Below the pieces are notes generated by a model. The model was not told where the DNA came from and ran no database searches. It was given only the letters and a program-made list of their open reading frames with translations. Source: Butyricimonas virosa_A (lineage in GTDB: Bacteria; Bacteroidota; Bacteroidia; Bacteroidales; Marinifilaceae). Taken from it: DNA of 64,000 nt. Within the stretch, counting starts at the first letter, position 1, and each line of letters opens with the position of its first letter. The position numbers and the translations under genes are program-made. Location of the stretch: positions 1 through 64,000 of the forward strand of contig DYVS01000149.1 of the NCBI GenBank assembly GCA_020743075.1, written 5' to 3'. Shown piece by piece: positions 18,936 to 26,848 of the stretch.

Positions 18936-20135
18936 ATGATAACCGCAAAAATTTACCTCGATACAAGATCTCAAAAGAAAGACGGGTCTTTCCCCGTGAA
19001 AATTTACGTTAGCAAAAATAGAAAATATTTTTTGGTAAAAACAGGCCTGTCTTCTATTATTGATAATTGGGATTCCGACAAGTTTACTTCAAACGAGCCA
19101 AATCACAGGGCGAAGAACGTGCGATTAAGAGATATTTTGAACAAGGTTGAGAAAGTTATTTTTGACGTGGAAGAAAGGGGGGAGTCGTACTCGATTTCCA
19201 ACGAGAGGTTGAAGGATATTATAGAGAAAAAGATTTCCGGTAAACTGGAAGGTATTAGTTTTCTTGAATGCTTGGACGAGTTCATTGATACCAAGACAAA
19301 GGAAGGGACGATTGCTGTTTACACTCACACGAAAAGCAAGATCCTGGAATTCGATCAATATGCGACTTTTGAATCAATCAACAAGGAATGGTTAATCCGA
19401 TTCGAGAACTGGCTACTTGAGCGTGATAACAAGATAAACACGATAGGAATTCATCTTAGGAACATACGTTCTGTTTTTAATTACGCTATAGATAACGAGT
19501 ACACTAATATTTACCCGTTCAGGAAGTACAAGATAAAAAAAGAGGAAACAGCTAAAAGGTCGTTGTCTGTTGAAGAGTTGCGGGAGTTGATGAATTTTGA
19601 CGTGGAGGAGTATCAAGAACGATACCGGGATATGTTCATGTTGATGTTTTACTTGATGGGCATTAATGCCGTGGATTTGTTTAATCTTCCCGCGTTAAAA
19701 GGCGATAAAATTGTTTTTCACCGGGCGAAAACGAATCGCTTGTACGAGATAAAGGTGGAACCGGAAGCGTTGAAAATTATTGAGAAATACAGGGGACAGG
19801 GAAAATACATGCTTAATGTTTTAGATGATTACAAGAACTACAAGGATTTCTTGCACCGGATGAATATAGGTCTTCAGAAAATCGGGGATGTCGAGCGTAA
19901 AGGATTAGGAGGCAAGAAACACGTGACACCTAAATTTCCCGGAATCTCTTCATACTGGTCCCGCCATACATGGGCAACTATTGCGGCGAGTCTTGATATT
20001 CCAAAAGAAACGATAGCTGCGGCTTTAGGTCACTCTTCCAATAGTGTCACGGATATTTATATAAAATTTGATAGAAAGAAAGTAGAAGAAGCTAATAGAA
20101 AAGTTATTGATTATCTACTATGTATTCCAAAATAA
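18936..20135 (+). CDS. phage tyrosine recombinase (integrase)
   Basis: Integrates and excises the prophage. The 399-residue protein has an N-terminal arm-binding region (MITAKIYLDTRSQKKDGSFP), a SAM-like core-binding domain (about 110-205), and the catalytic domain with the Arg motif (about residue 240, where the usual ARN/TG stretch is replaced by MGINAVDLFNLP), the H-x-x-R-like RHTWATIAA (about 350) and the final Tyr (DIYIKFDRKK, about 380). The Bacteroidetes-type start MITAKI at 18936 is chosen over upstream codons. It sits next to tRNA-Pro. Confidence 0.93.
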   Translation: MITAKIYLDTRSQKKDGSFPVKIYVSKNRKYFLVKTGLSSIIDNWDSDKFTSNEPNHRAKNVRLRDILNKVEKVIFDVEERGESYSISNERLKDIIEKKISGKLEGISFLECLDEFIDTKTKEGTIAVYTHTKSKILEFDQYATFESINKEWLIRFENWLLERDNKINTIGIHLRNIRSVFNYAIDNEYTNIYPFRKYKIKKEETAKRSLSVEELRELMNFDVEEYQERYRDMFMLMFYLMGINAVDLFNLPALKGDKIVFHRAKTNRLYEIKVEPEALKIIEKYRGQGKYMLNVLDDYKNYKDFLHRMNIGLQKIGDVERKGLGGKKHVTPKFPGISSYWSRHTWATIAASLDIPKETIAAALGHSSNSVTDIYIKFDRKKVEEANRKVIDYLLCIPK

Positions 20136-20148
20136 ATTATATCATATT

Positions 20149-20634
20149 TTATTTTTTCTTTCTATCTTTTCTCTTGTATGCATTATGTCCTCTATCAAAC
20201 ATAACAAGATAGAATACTCCTTTGTATAAAAAGCCGATAATTCTTGCTTCTTCGAATACTTTGAATTGATATGGGGTGATGTCTTTCTCTCCGTTGTATT
20301 CATTGTATATACATTTATAGAAATCTGATTCGGATATAGTAACGTCATCCCAATTTATATTGTGGAAATGAAATCGGTATTCGTCATTTAAAGTTTTATA
20401 AGTATGAGAGGATATGTTTTTTAATGCTTGTATCAATTTCGTGTAGTCTTTCCTTCCTAGAGAGCTTCCATTAAAACAAAATGTCCCTCCTTTCAAAGAA
20501 ACGTAATCAAAAGAGAAAACAGGTTTTAACTCTTTCACATCCTCGAATACATCGCTTTTTTCGCCTACTTTATATTTGCAATGTACATCCGGGATGGATA
20601 TTTCCCATTCTTTAAGTAAGTCGAACGTCCCCAT
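20149..20634 (-). CDS. putative toxin partner of Panacea antitoxin
   Basis: A 161-residue soluble protein with no signal or membrane segment. Its C-terminal part, ARIIGFLYKGVFYLVMFDRGHNAY, has a beta-hairpin with an F-D-x-x-H-N motif that could be a nuclease or binding site; I do not recognise the family. It overlaps the Panacea gene by one base and follows it, the antitoxin-first order of known PanAT pairs. The toxin role is inferred from this pairing. Confidence 0.6.
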   Translation of the reverse strand: MGTFDLLKEWEISIPDVHCKYKVGEKSDVFEDVKELKPVFSFDYVSLKGGTFCFNGSSLGRKDYTKLIQALKNISSHTYKTLNDEYRFHFHNINWDDVTISESDFYKCIYNEYNGEKDITPYQFKVFEEARIIGFLYKGVFYLVMFDRGHNAYKRKDRKKK

Positions 20635-21122
20635 TAATTTTTATTAGAATAAAAGCTTTTCATCATACTTTCTTCTATTTTGTTGCTACCTGTTTCAACA
20701 GGAGATAATCCCTTTCTTGCTTCAATCCAAGGGGTTTCAGAATGGCTTAATAATTCAAGTTCAAAAGAAGAAAATTTCCCGTATTTATTAAATACAGCAT
20801 CAATCATTTCAATTTTACTTTTATCGGAATCATTTTTTATATTATCTTTCTTGAATTTATCAATAAATTCAGAAGACGACATTCCATCATAATCCATATG
20901 TATTGGATTATAGCCGAAACATTTGTATTCAAAATATACCGAGCGACACACGGGACCATGTATCCATGCTTCAAATGGTTCGTCAATTACTCCATCTCTA
21001 AAAAATACCACCCCCCAAGCTTTTACGTAATACAATAATTTCTGCAATTTTTTATTTGTCAGTAAATCACCAACGTTGTCACTTTTGGCTATTAAATATT
21101 TAGCAATACAACTAGCTTTCAT
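20634..21122 (-). CDS. Panacea (DUF4065/SocA-like) antitoxin domain protein
   Basis: A 162-residue protein matching the Panacea domain: an N-terminal IAKYLIAKSDN helix, then LTNKKLQKLLYYVKAWG, the acidic/aromatic FEAWIHGPVCRSVYFEYK segment, and a C-terminal helix pair ending in WIEARKGL. In known PanAT systems this domain neutralises diverse toxins encoded beside it, often in prophages. First gene of a two-gene minus-strand unit placed between the integrase and the repressor. Confidence 0.82.
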   Translation of the reverse strand: MKASCIAKYLIAKSDNVGDLLTNKKLQKLLYYVKAWGVVFFRDGVIDEPFEAWIHGPVCRSVYFEYKCFGYNPIHMDYDGMSSSEFIDKFKKDNIKNDSDKSKIEMIDAVFNKYGKFSSFELELLSHSETPWIEARKGLSPVETGSNKIEESMMKSFYSNKN

Positions 21123-21477
21123 GTAGTATCATTTTTTCTTGCTGTAAAAGTAGAAAAGAAATCGACAAGTATCTCATTTTTGATGTTAAAAATATAATGA
21201 TATTATTCGTTTTAATAATATTATTATCTATTTCTTATAGTTTTGTTTGACGACTCGTACTATTAGAAAAGCAACACCCCGGTAGTAAATCTGCCGGGGT
21301 ATTTATTTGAGGATCTTGAACAAGTCTTGACTATTACAGTAAATGTTTTCTATGTTAATAAATCTTGGAGAACTTCTATACAGGAATTGAAATGTCTTAT
21401 ATTTTTCACTTCCTTTTTTGTTAATCCTTTAATATTTAACTTGCAAAAATGAACCAATATTAGATAATATATGGGTA
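21123..21477. other. AT-rich intergenic stretch with one terminator
   Basis: A 355-base gap. It holds the upstream region of the Panacea gene and one hairpin: ACCCCGG (21276-21282) with CCGGGGT (21294-21300), a plausible terminator for the lipoprotein gene transcribed leftward. No supported gene is seen. Confidence 0.5.
21276..21300. terminator. terminator between lipoprotein and Panacea genes
   Basis: A 7-bp GC-rich stem ACCCCGG/CCGGGGT with an 11-base loop. AT-rich flanks follow on both strands. Confidence 0.7.
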
Positions 21478-22317
21478 TTATTTGGTATATATATACTCGT
21501 AAATCAAAACAGATTCTTCTGTTTTGTAAGAATACGATTTATTTATTTTGGATATACTCCCGTCATCATTATATGTATATTCTAGGTAAGTAATATCATC
21601 TCGTAATATACCACTACTTGATTTTTTTGTGATTTGTCCTTTTGAGTTGTATTCATATTCAATGTTTTTTTGAATAGTACTACGGTTATCTTCACCATTT
21701 ATCCACGTTTCTCTTGTAAGATTCCCTTTGTTGTCAAATTCATAAATCATGGTTCCAAACAAATTTCCATCTTGTAATGAATAGCTAGTTTTTTTTATTT
21801 TATTTGCTTCATAAATATAGTAATGTTCATATCCGTAGTTAGAAGAAACCCAAACATCTTTTTCTATTATTTTATTCAATTTATTATCGGCATTATATTC
21901 ATAAGACCAAACCTCAATTAAATCTCCATCTTCATTGTATTTTTTCATTTCGGAAATGGAATCGATAGAATTGTATGAATAAATTTGTTTGCTTTCTAGT
22001 AATGTAAATTGATATTCTGCATATTCTATTAATTTTCCACGTTCGTCATAAGAATATTTGTATTCATTTAAAATTCTACCGTCTAATCCTCCATGATAAT
22101 AATTTGTAGTTTTTTGAACGAGTTTCCCTTTGTTATTGTATTTGTATGATTCGTAAAGTTCTCCACTTTGTGACGGGGAACCAAATTGAACTTTATGTTC
22201 TGTGACTCTTATTTCAGAAAGGTATTTTTTATCTTCATCATTATTTGCGTCATCATCTTTTGAACATGCAATAAATATTAACATAGATAGCATTGCTAAT
22301 AAAAGTTGTTTTTTCAT
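21478..22317 (-). CDS. lipoprotein with YD-like repeats (prophage cargo)
   Basis: A 279-residue lipoprotein (MKKQLLLAMLSMLIFIAC, lipobox Cys about 18) followed by an acidic linker and about ten repeats of the form [YF]-x-Y-[ND]-x-x-[GD]-[KN]-[LI] (YKYNNKGKL, YSYDERGKL, YEYNADNKL, YEYNSKGQI). It resembles the YD/RHS-like repeat and DUF4595-type secreted proteins of Bacteroidetes. It is probably surface-anchored and expressed from the lysogen, so lysogenic conversion is plausible. Start 22317 (second ATG) is preferred. Confidence 0.65.
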   Translation of the reverse strand: MKKQLLLAMLSMLIFIACSKDDDANNDEDKKYLSEIRVTEHKVQFGSPSQSGELYESYKYNNKGKLVQKTTNYYHGGLDGRILNEYKYSYDERGKLIEYAEYQFTLLESKQIYSYNSIDSISEMKKYNEDGDLIEVWSYEYNADNKLNKIIEKDVWVSSNYGYEHYYIYEANKIKKTSYSLQDGNLFGTMIYEFDNKGNLTRETWINGEDNRSTIQKNIEYEYNSKGQITKKSSSGILRDDITYLEYTYNDDGSISKINKSYSYKTEESVLIYEYIYTK

Positions 22318-22391
22318 GATAATCAAATGCTTAAATTTAGTAATTAATAAAATATTAGGTCTATAATGGTGATTGAATAACTTCTTGTCAT

Positions 22392-22712
22392 TTATTGATT
22401 GTTCAAATGGTTTATTTTGTCATCTAAATTTGTCTTTGACATACCAGGATAAGGCTTGTTGTCAGCATTAAGGAATGATGTATCTTTCAATGCATCCATG
22501 CAATATTTTGCTTTAAGATAGTATTCTTTAGCTTTCGATTTATTTCCTGCGTATTCTTCCATGTCTCCCATTTCAATGTATTTTTTTGCATTCATGGATA
22601 GACTGTTTTTTATTTTTGCAACATTCCCAGCCATTGTAAAAAATACAATTAATACAATAAGGTGAAGTAAAGCCACCATAATTAAGATAAAAATTTCAGT
22701 ATTATTGTTCAT
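22392..22712 (-). CDS. small membrane protein
   Basis: A 106-residue protein with an N-terminal membrane segment (about residues 6-28, IFILIMVALLHLIVLIVFF) and a helical TPR-like tail (AKKYIEMGDMEEYAGNKSKA). The tail repeats resemble an SEL/TPR unit. It lies in the lysogeny block; function unknown. Confidence 0.6.
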   Translation of the reverse strand: MNNNTEIFILIMVALLHLIVLIVFFTMAGNVAKIKNSLSMNAKKYIEMGDMEEYAGNKSKAKEYYLKAKYCMDALKDTSFLNADNKPYPGMSKTNLDDKINHLNNQ

Positions 22713-22812
22713 AATTCAAACGTTTATGTTTATAATTTAATATTCTCAAACATAGTATATAATTGAATAAGTTTATATCATGACAAGAAGAAAAAACGCA
22801 CGCACGTTAAAA

Positions 22813-22995
22813 TTAATCCTCTTTATTTTTCAGAGAATCCTCATACATTTGTTTGATGAAATCGCTACCTTTTTCAAAGATGTCTAATTGCCTATTGCTT
22901 AATTCTGTTTGTTTTAAAACAACTTGTGTAAGCATCTGTGTCACATTTTCTAAAGTCTTCGCCAAAGTTTGGATGTTTTCTTCTTGTGTTTCCAT
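22813..22995 (-). CDS. small coiled-coil protein after the repressor
   Basis: A 60-residue helical protein (ENIQTLAKTLENVTQMLTQV...). Its start codon overlaps the stop of the repressor-like gene, so it is translated together with it. Probably a phage regulatory accessory; no known domain. Confidence 0.6.
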   Translation of the reverse strand: METQEENIQTLAKTLENVTQMLTQVVLKQTELSNRQLDIFEKGSDFIKQMYEDSLKNKED

Positions 22996-23531
22996 TAGCC
23001 TACTTTTCTTGTTAGTTTAATAACATCTCTCTGGATAGAATCACTTTTCGTGTTTAGAGTGGCCAAGCTTTTTATCACATCTTGTAACATGTCTAGCTGC
23101 TTGTTAATAATTTGGTTTTGCCCTTCCATTTGTTGATTCATGCCTTGCATTACGGCAGAAATGATTGCGGGGATGTTTTCCATAATAGTTTTTTTTATTT
23201 CATTTTTAATTATGATGTCAACGCTATTACGATCCTCTGCAAACGTTTGTTTCGATAAATTTGTAGAATCTTCTAAAATATTTTCTTTAATCATTTCCCC
23301 CTCTCCTATCATAAGCCATTCCGCATTTACGTCTTTATATGCCACTAATATTTCGCTGATAATATCCCCTGGGACAGTAGGGATTTTGTTAGTTCTAGGA
23401 TCTGGTATAAAAAGCCTATTAAATCTTTGTTGAGAAACGCCATTTAATAGAGAAGAAAACTCTTTTTTGTTCCCTTTACAAAAATAATCAACTAAATCAT
23501 TAATTCGTTTATTTAAATGTGGTAGTTCCAT
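22995..23531 (-). CDS. phage repressor-like DNA-binding protein
   Basis: A 178-residue protein with an N-terminal helix-turn-helix-like region (NKRINDLVDYFCKGNKKEF... VSQQRFNRLF) and the segment VNAEWLMIGEGEM, which is typical of Bacteroidetes phage XRE/CI-type regulators. The C-terminal half is a coiled coil (NQQMEGQNQIINKQLDMLQD) that probably mediates oligomerisation; there is no LexA-type protease motif. It is divergent from the early operon and its operator-like repeats flank both starts. Confidence 0.75.
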   Translation of the reverse strand: MELPHLNKRINDLVDYFCKGNKKEFSSLLNGVSQQRFNRLFIPDPRTNKIPTVPGDIISEILVAYKDVNAEWLMIGEGEMIKENILEDSTNLSKQTFAEDRNSVDIIIKNEIKKTIMENIPAIISAVMQGMNQQMEGQNQIINKQLDMLQDVIKSLATLNTKSDSIQRDVIKLTRKVG

Positions 23532-23532
23532 G

Positions 23533-23548
23533 TTACTGAAATGTTTGT
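23533..23548 (+). promoter_or_regulatory. operator-like repeat at the repressor start
   Basis: TTACTGAAATGTTTGT lies immediately upstream of the repressor-like gene's start codon. An identical 16-mer covers the early promoter (23737-23752). Confidence 0.65.
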
Positions 23549-23707
23549 GTGTATATATGTATTATTAATCTATATTAGAGAGTATTTTTAGTTCGACAAA
23601 GCTAGAATTTGCAGCGATGATTGCCTCTATTATTAGATCTTTATGTATTGGTTTTATCATACTATCAATTAGTTGTATTTAAAATAATTCTAAATTAATT
23701 GTTTTGT

Positions 23708-23717
23708 ACAAACATTT
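23708..23717 (-). promoter_or_regulatory. inverted operator half-site
   Basis: ACAAACATTT is the reverse complement of AAATGTTTGT, the core of the two direct operator-like repeats. Confidence 0.5.
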
Positions 23718-23736
23718 TTGTATAAATAAAGGGTGT

Positions 23737-23759
23737 TTACTGAAATGTTTGTATATTTG
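23737..23759 (+). promoter_or_regulatory. early promoter overlapped by operator
   Basis: The 16-mer TTACTGAAATGTTTGT (23737-23752) abuts the -7 box TATATTTG (23752-23759). Binding there would block rightward early transcription. The leader downstream has a small CGAAG/CTTCG hairpin near 23770. Confidence 0.7.
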
Positions 23760-23834
23760 CATCGTAATCGAAGTTAATACGCTTCGAAAACGAAATTTAA
23801 AAAGTTAAACACAAATATATAAAAATAAAACATT

Positions 23835-24038
23835 ATGCCAATAAGGAGAATGAAAATTAGCTACGATAGAGGTGTCGTAAAAAAGCTAATGCAAGAATTT
23901 AAGGTATCAGATAACACTGTTCGTAATGCCTTGAAATTTACTACTACTGGCGAGCAGCCTGACGCTATTCGTGACTTCGCTTTGAAATACCTCAATTGCC
24001 ACGTGGTGAAGGAAGTTATTGTGAAACTTGATAAATAA
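23835..24038 (+). CDS. small HTH regulator (Cro-like)
   Basis: A 67-residue basic protein with a helix-turn-helix region VKKLMQEFKVSDNTVRNALK and a short C-terminal strand. First gene of the early operon, divergent from the repressor, so a Cro-like antagonist role is likely. An in-frame ATG at 23850 is an alternative start. Confidence 0.7.
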   Translation: MPIRRMKISYDRGVVKKLMQEFKVSDNTVRNALKFTTTGEQPDAIRDFALKYLNCHVVKEVIVKLDK

Positions 24039-24044
24039 TGAATT

Positions 24045-24257
24045 ATGCCACGCCAGCGCAAACAAGGTATGATAGTTCCTGTAGAAAAGGTCTTTCTTTC
24101 CACGTCGGAAGTCATGAAATATCTTGATTGTTCCGAGGATTTTATCCGTGAATTGAGAGATAAGGCGTTGATTAGTTTTTTCCGTTTTGGAGAGAACAAG
24201 ATATGGTACGAAAAGTCATCTATCGACAAGTTTATTCAAAAGTGTAAAGTTATATGA
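24045..24257 (+). CDS. helix-turn-helix (MerR/excisionase-like) protein
   Basis: A 70-residue protein with an excisionase-type HTH_17 domain: FLSTSEVMKYLDCSEDFI followed by RFGENKIWYEKSSIDKFI. Such proteins act in excision or early regulation. It starts 7 bases after the preceding gene and overlaps the next by 4 bases. Confidence 0.75.
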   Translation: MPRQRKQGMIVPVEKVFLSTSEVMKYLDCSEDFIRELRDKALISFFRFGENKIWYEKSSIDKFIQKCKVI

Positions 24258-24439
24258 AAACACACATCACCCTATTCTTCACCCTGTCGCTAGTCAGCCT
24301 TTTCGGGGGATTGTTCGGCACCACAACTCTAGGCGAGCCGGCAACGCACCAGTTGTACGTATCTGGCTTTTGCTGGTTCTTGACCTTGTTGTTTATCGAG
24401 GAGCATTTCAGGACGAGGAGTAAATCTAGGAAGTCATGA
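24254..24439 (+). CDS. small two-segment membrane protein
   Basis: A 61-residue protein with two hydrophobic segments (about residues 5-25 and 35-50) and a basic C-terminus. It overlaps the genes on both sides by ATGA-type junctions. No known family. Confidence 0.6.
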   Translation: MKTHITLFFTLSLVSLFGGLFGTTTLGEPATHQLYVSGFCWFLTLLFIEEHFRTRSKSRKS

Positions 24440-24678
24440 ACTTTATTTACGACACGGCATCGGAAGTGATGGAAGACATTAACAATGTCAAGACCATGAG
24501 CGACGAGGAGTTTTTCAAGACTTACGCCTGGGACCCGGAAGAGAGGGGTGTTTTTCTGGGTATGTTGGAATCTGACCTTGCCAAGATGGAAACGAGAGAA
24601 GAGGTAACCTGTCGGAAGTGGATGCACGTGGTGGATGAATGGAACGAGGAATACAATCAAGAACGCAATTTCTTTTAA
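24436..24678 (+). CDS. hypothetical early phage protein
   Basis: An 80-residue acidic helical protein, overlapping the preceding gene by 4 bases. No recognised domain. Confidence 0.55.
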   Translation: MNFIYDTASEVMEDINNVKTMSDEEFFKTYAWDPEERGVFLGMLESDLAKMETREEVTCRKWMHVVDEWNEEYNQERNFF

Positions 24679-24759
24679 AGTGAGTAGATAATTAGCCCGG
24701 ACAAAGTAGTGATACTCGAAAGGGCGAAATTTTGGAAACGAACAATAAATAACATAAAC

Positions 24760-25401
24760 ATGAAAGCGTACAAAGGATTTAATAAAGATTTCACGTGCAG
24801 AGGCTTCCAGTTCGAGGAAGGAAAGGAATACGAGGAAGAGGAGGCGGTGTTATGCGAGAAAGGTTTTCACGCCTGCACCAACCCCCTTGACGTTCTTAAC
24901 TATTACAACGACGTGGAAGGCAAGTACTGCGAGGTAGAACTTGACGAGGTGTCAAATGACAAAAAAGAGAATGATTCTAAAATCTGTGGCAAACGGATAA
25001 AAATAAATGCTGAAATCGGATTTGTTGGATTATTCAAGATGGGGATAGAATGGCTGAAGGAACAAACTATATTCTCGAAAAATGATACAAAAGAGTTAGA
25101 AAAATCATCGGGTTATGGCGCAAAGATCGGGTCATCGGGTAATTACGCACAGATCGGGTCATCGGGTGATGACGCAAAGATCGGGTCATCGGGTAAAAAT
25201 AGCGTGGTAATGTGTGCCGGGAATAATTCAATAGCGAAGGCAAAAATTGGCTCTTGGATAACACTTGCTGAATGGGGAAGAGACGATAATGGAGATTGGA
25301 TCCCGATAAACGTGGTAACAAAAAGGGTTGACGGGGTCGAGATAAAAGAAGACACTTATTACAAGTTAGTCAACGGGGTATTCACGGAAGTTGATAGATA
25401 A
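24760..25401 (+). CDS. DUF7666-like phage protein with tandem repeats
   Basis: A 213-residue protein beginning MKAYKGFNKDFTCRGFQFEE and containing GFHACTNPLDVLNYY, a pattern of phage proteins annotated as DUF7666. The middle has three near-identical 9-residue units (AKIGSSGNY, AQIGSSGDD, AKIGSSGKN), likely stacked beta-strands. ATG 24760 is chosen because it begins the conserved start of the family. Function unknown. Confidence 0.65.
   Translation: MKAYKGFNKDFTCRGFQFEEGKEYEEEEAVLCEKGFHACTNPLDVLNYYNDVEGKYCEVELDEVSNDKKENDSKICGKRIKINAEIGFVGLFKMGIEWLKEQTIFSKNDTKELEKSSGYGAKIGSSGNYAQIGSSGDDAKIGSSGKNSVVMCAGNNSIAKAKIGSWITLAEWGRDDNGDWIPINVVTKRVDGVEIKEDTYYKLVNGVFTEVDR
25125..25200 (+). repeat. 27-bp tandem repeat inside DUF7666-like gene
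   Basis: Three copies of a 27-bp unit with the core AGATCGGGTCATCGGGT. The repeats keep frame and encode the IGSSG units. Confidence 0.75.
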
Positions 25402-25413
25402 TAATTTAAGTAT

Positions 25414-25563
25414 ATGAAAAAAGGTGATAAAGTAACTACAACACACGTGGAAGGGATATTCACGGTGAAAAGCATTGACGAAAAAAGCGGGATCGCCACG
25501 ATCAAGCAGCAGAGAGGATTGATGTTCAAGGTTCCCGTTAGCTCTCTACGCAAGGTTCTTTAG
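25414..25563 (+). CDS. small hypothetical protein
   Basis: A 49-residue protein (MKKGDKVTTTHVEGIFTVKS... ending SSLRKVL) with a beta-strand pattern like an SH3/KOW-type fold: GDKV near the start and IATIKQ in the middle. It follows the DUF7666-like gene by 12 bases. Confidence 0.6.
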   Translation: MKKGDKVTTTHVEGIFTVKSIDEKSGIATIKQQRGLMFKVPVSSLRKVL

Positions 25564-25595
25564 TTCTGTTATTTGTTTGTTGGTAATTAAAAACG

Positions 25596-25614
25596 GCCGG
25601 GTGGAAGTCCCGGC
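25596..25614 (+). other. GC hairpin before first tRNA-like element
   Basis: GCCGGG/CCCGGC with a 7-base loop. A similar hairpin precedes the tRNA-like element at 29444. Confidence 0.5.
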
Positions 25615-25618
25615 ACAC

Positions 25619-25695
25619 GGTGGGTAACAGCTTGGAGAAGCATCTTTCCTCTTTTCACACACGCATTACAAGGTGTTCGAGTCACCTTCCCACCT
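25619..25695 (+). tRNA. tRNA-like element 1 (no anticodon stem)
   Basis: A 77-base element with acceptor GGTGGG/CCCACC, a D-arm-like GCTT-GGAG-AAGC, and a perfect T-arm AAGGTG-TTCGAGT-CACCTT, but the central 28 bases (pyrimidine-rich then CACACA) form no anticodon stem. It is probably a degenerate or non-decoding tRNA-like RNA. No anticodon is assigned. Confidence 0.45.
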
Positions 25696-25708
25696 CTCTA
25701 AAAAAGAA

Positions 25709-25735
25709 AACCGCCTACTTTGAACGATAGCGGTT
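25709..25735 (+). other. hairpin in the early leader region
   Basis: AACCGC (25709-25714) pairs with GCGGTT (25730-25735). It lies between two tRNA-like elements in a 370-base gap without a gene. Confidence 0.35.
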
Positions 25736-25858
25736 AAGTTCTTTGAAATACTGGTAGACTATAACATATACCGCCATAGTCGAGCGGGGCTGGTGAACTT
25801 CCGGGCAACACTCCGGGAGTGGCGAAAGTCGCACGTCAAAGGTGCATTATGCCAGCGT

Positions 25859-25907
25859 ACAACCCGTGCCGGGTCACGTTACCGGGGTTCGACTCCCCGG
25901 GGGTTGT
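25859..25907 (+). ncRNA. tRNA-like element 2 (acceptor and T-arm minihelix)
   Basis: ACAACCC pairs with GGGTTGT over 7 bp, enclosing CCGGGG-TTCGACT-CCCCGG (6-bp T-arm with consensus T-loop) and a 16-base segment with a CGTG/CACG mini-hairpin in place of D- and anticodon arms. Such minihelices are known substrates of tRNA-processing enzymes; here that is inference. It is upstream of the recombination genes. Confidence 0.55.
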
Positions 25908-25936
25908 CAATTATTAATTAATTCAAACACAAAGAT

Positions 25937-26848
25937 ATGGAAATAATTCAAATTAATCAAGCCGAGATGATACAGGCTATCAACAAGGCAGAAGTGGATA
26001 TTCAAATATCGACAGCGAAACAATACCCACGGGATATACACAAGGTGTTAAGCACTATAGAGACTTACGCCACGATGGACACGGAAACGGCAGAAGATTG
26101 TTTTTACGCTTTACGAAGAGGACGAGGTAATGATGCAGCCGTGATCGAGGGGTTATCGGTTCGCATGGCCGAGATCGTGGCGGGGGCGTGGGGAAACATC
26201 AGGGTTCAAACTAGGATAATAGGCAATGACGGGAAGACGATCACGGCGATGGGTATTTGTCACGACCTTGAAACGAATTTTGCCGCTTCCGTTGAAGTGA
26301 AACGCAGGATAACTGATAAGTACGGGAAAACATTCTCCGAGGATATGCAAGTAGTCACGGGAAACGCCGCTTCGGCTATCGCTTTCAGAAACGCCGTTTT
26401 CAAGGTTATCCCGAAAGCGGTGACGAAAAAGGTGATCGCTAACGTGAAACAAGTTGCATTAGGTCAAAGTATCGATTTAGAAACTAGTCGCAAGAGAATG
26501 ATCGATTATTTCTCGAAAATCGGTGTAACCCAAGAACAACTTCTTGATCATTTGGAGGTGAAAGGCGTTGATCAAATCGACAAGGAAAACATAATATACC
26601 TCAGGAGCCTCGCCAACGCTATAAAAGAAGGTACCACGTCGGTAAAAGAAACGTTCGGGAACAAGTTCGAGACGGTTGTTGACACTTCTCTCGATCCCTC
26701 AACTCTCAAAACGGAATCTGACGTGAAGGCCGCCTTGTTGAAAGGCCAAGTAACCAAAGAGGAGGCCGACAAGTTGATCGAGAATTTAAAACAGGCAAAT
26801 TCATTAAGCAATGGAGAGACAAAAGAACAACCTTCAGGACAATCCTGA
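25937..26848 (+). CDS. putative phage recombination (ssDNA-annealing) protein
   Basis: A 303-residue protein with a conserved core FYALRRGRG..., VIEGLSVRMAEIVAGAWGNI and GNAASAIAFRNAVFKVIP, followed by a charged helical C-terminus with a KLIENLKQAN end. It precedes and overlaps a YqaJ-type exonuclease and an SSB gene, the usual position of a RecT/Erf-like annealing protein. I cannot confirm the fold from sequence alone. Confidence 0.65.
   Translation: MEIIQINQAEMIQAINKAEVDIQISTAKQYPRDIHKVLSTIETYATMDTETAEDCFYALRRGRGNDAAVIEGLSVRMAEIVAGAWGNIRVQTRIIGNDGKTITAMGICHDLETNFAASVEVKRRITDKYGKTFSEDMQVVTGNAASAIAFRNAVFKVIPKAVTKKVIANVKQVALGQSIDLETSRKRMIDYFSKIGVTQEQLLDHLEVKGVDQIDKENIIYLRSLANAIKEGTTSVKETFGNKFETVVDTSLDPSTLKTESDVKAALLKGQVTKEEADKLIENLKQANSLSNGETKEQPSGQS

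Noticed and set aside
25125..25200. Tandem repeats as a CRISPR array
   Set aside because: The 27-bp units have no spacers, keep the frame of a protein, and have no cas genes nearby.
25859..25907. Complete tRNA
   Set aside because: Only the acceptor and T-arm are present; there is no room for D and anticodon arms.
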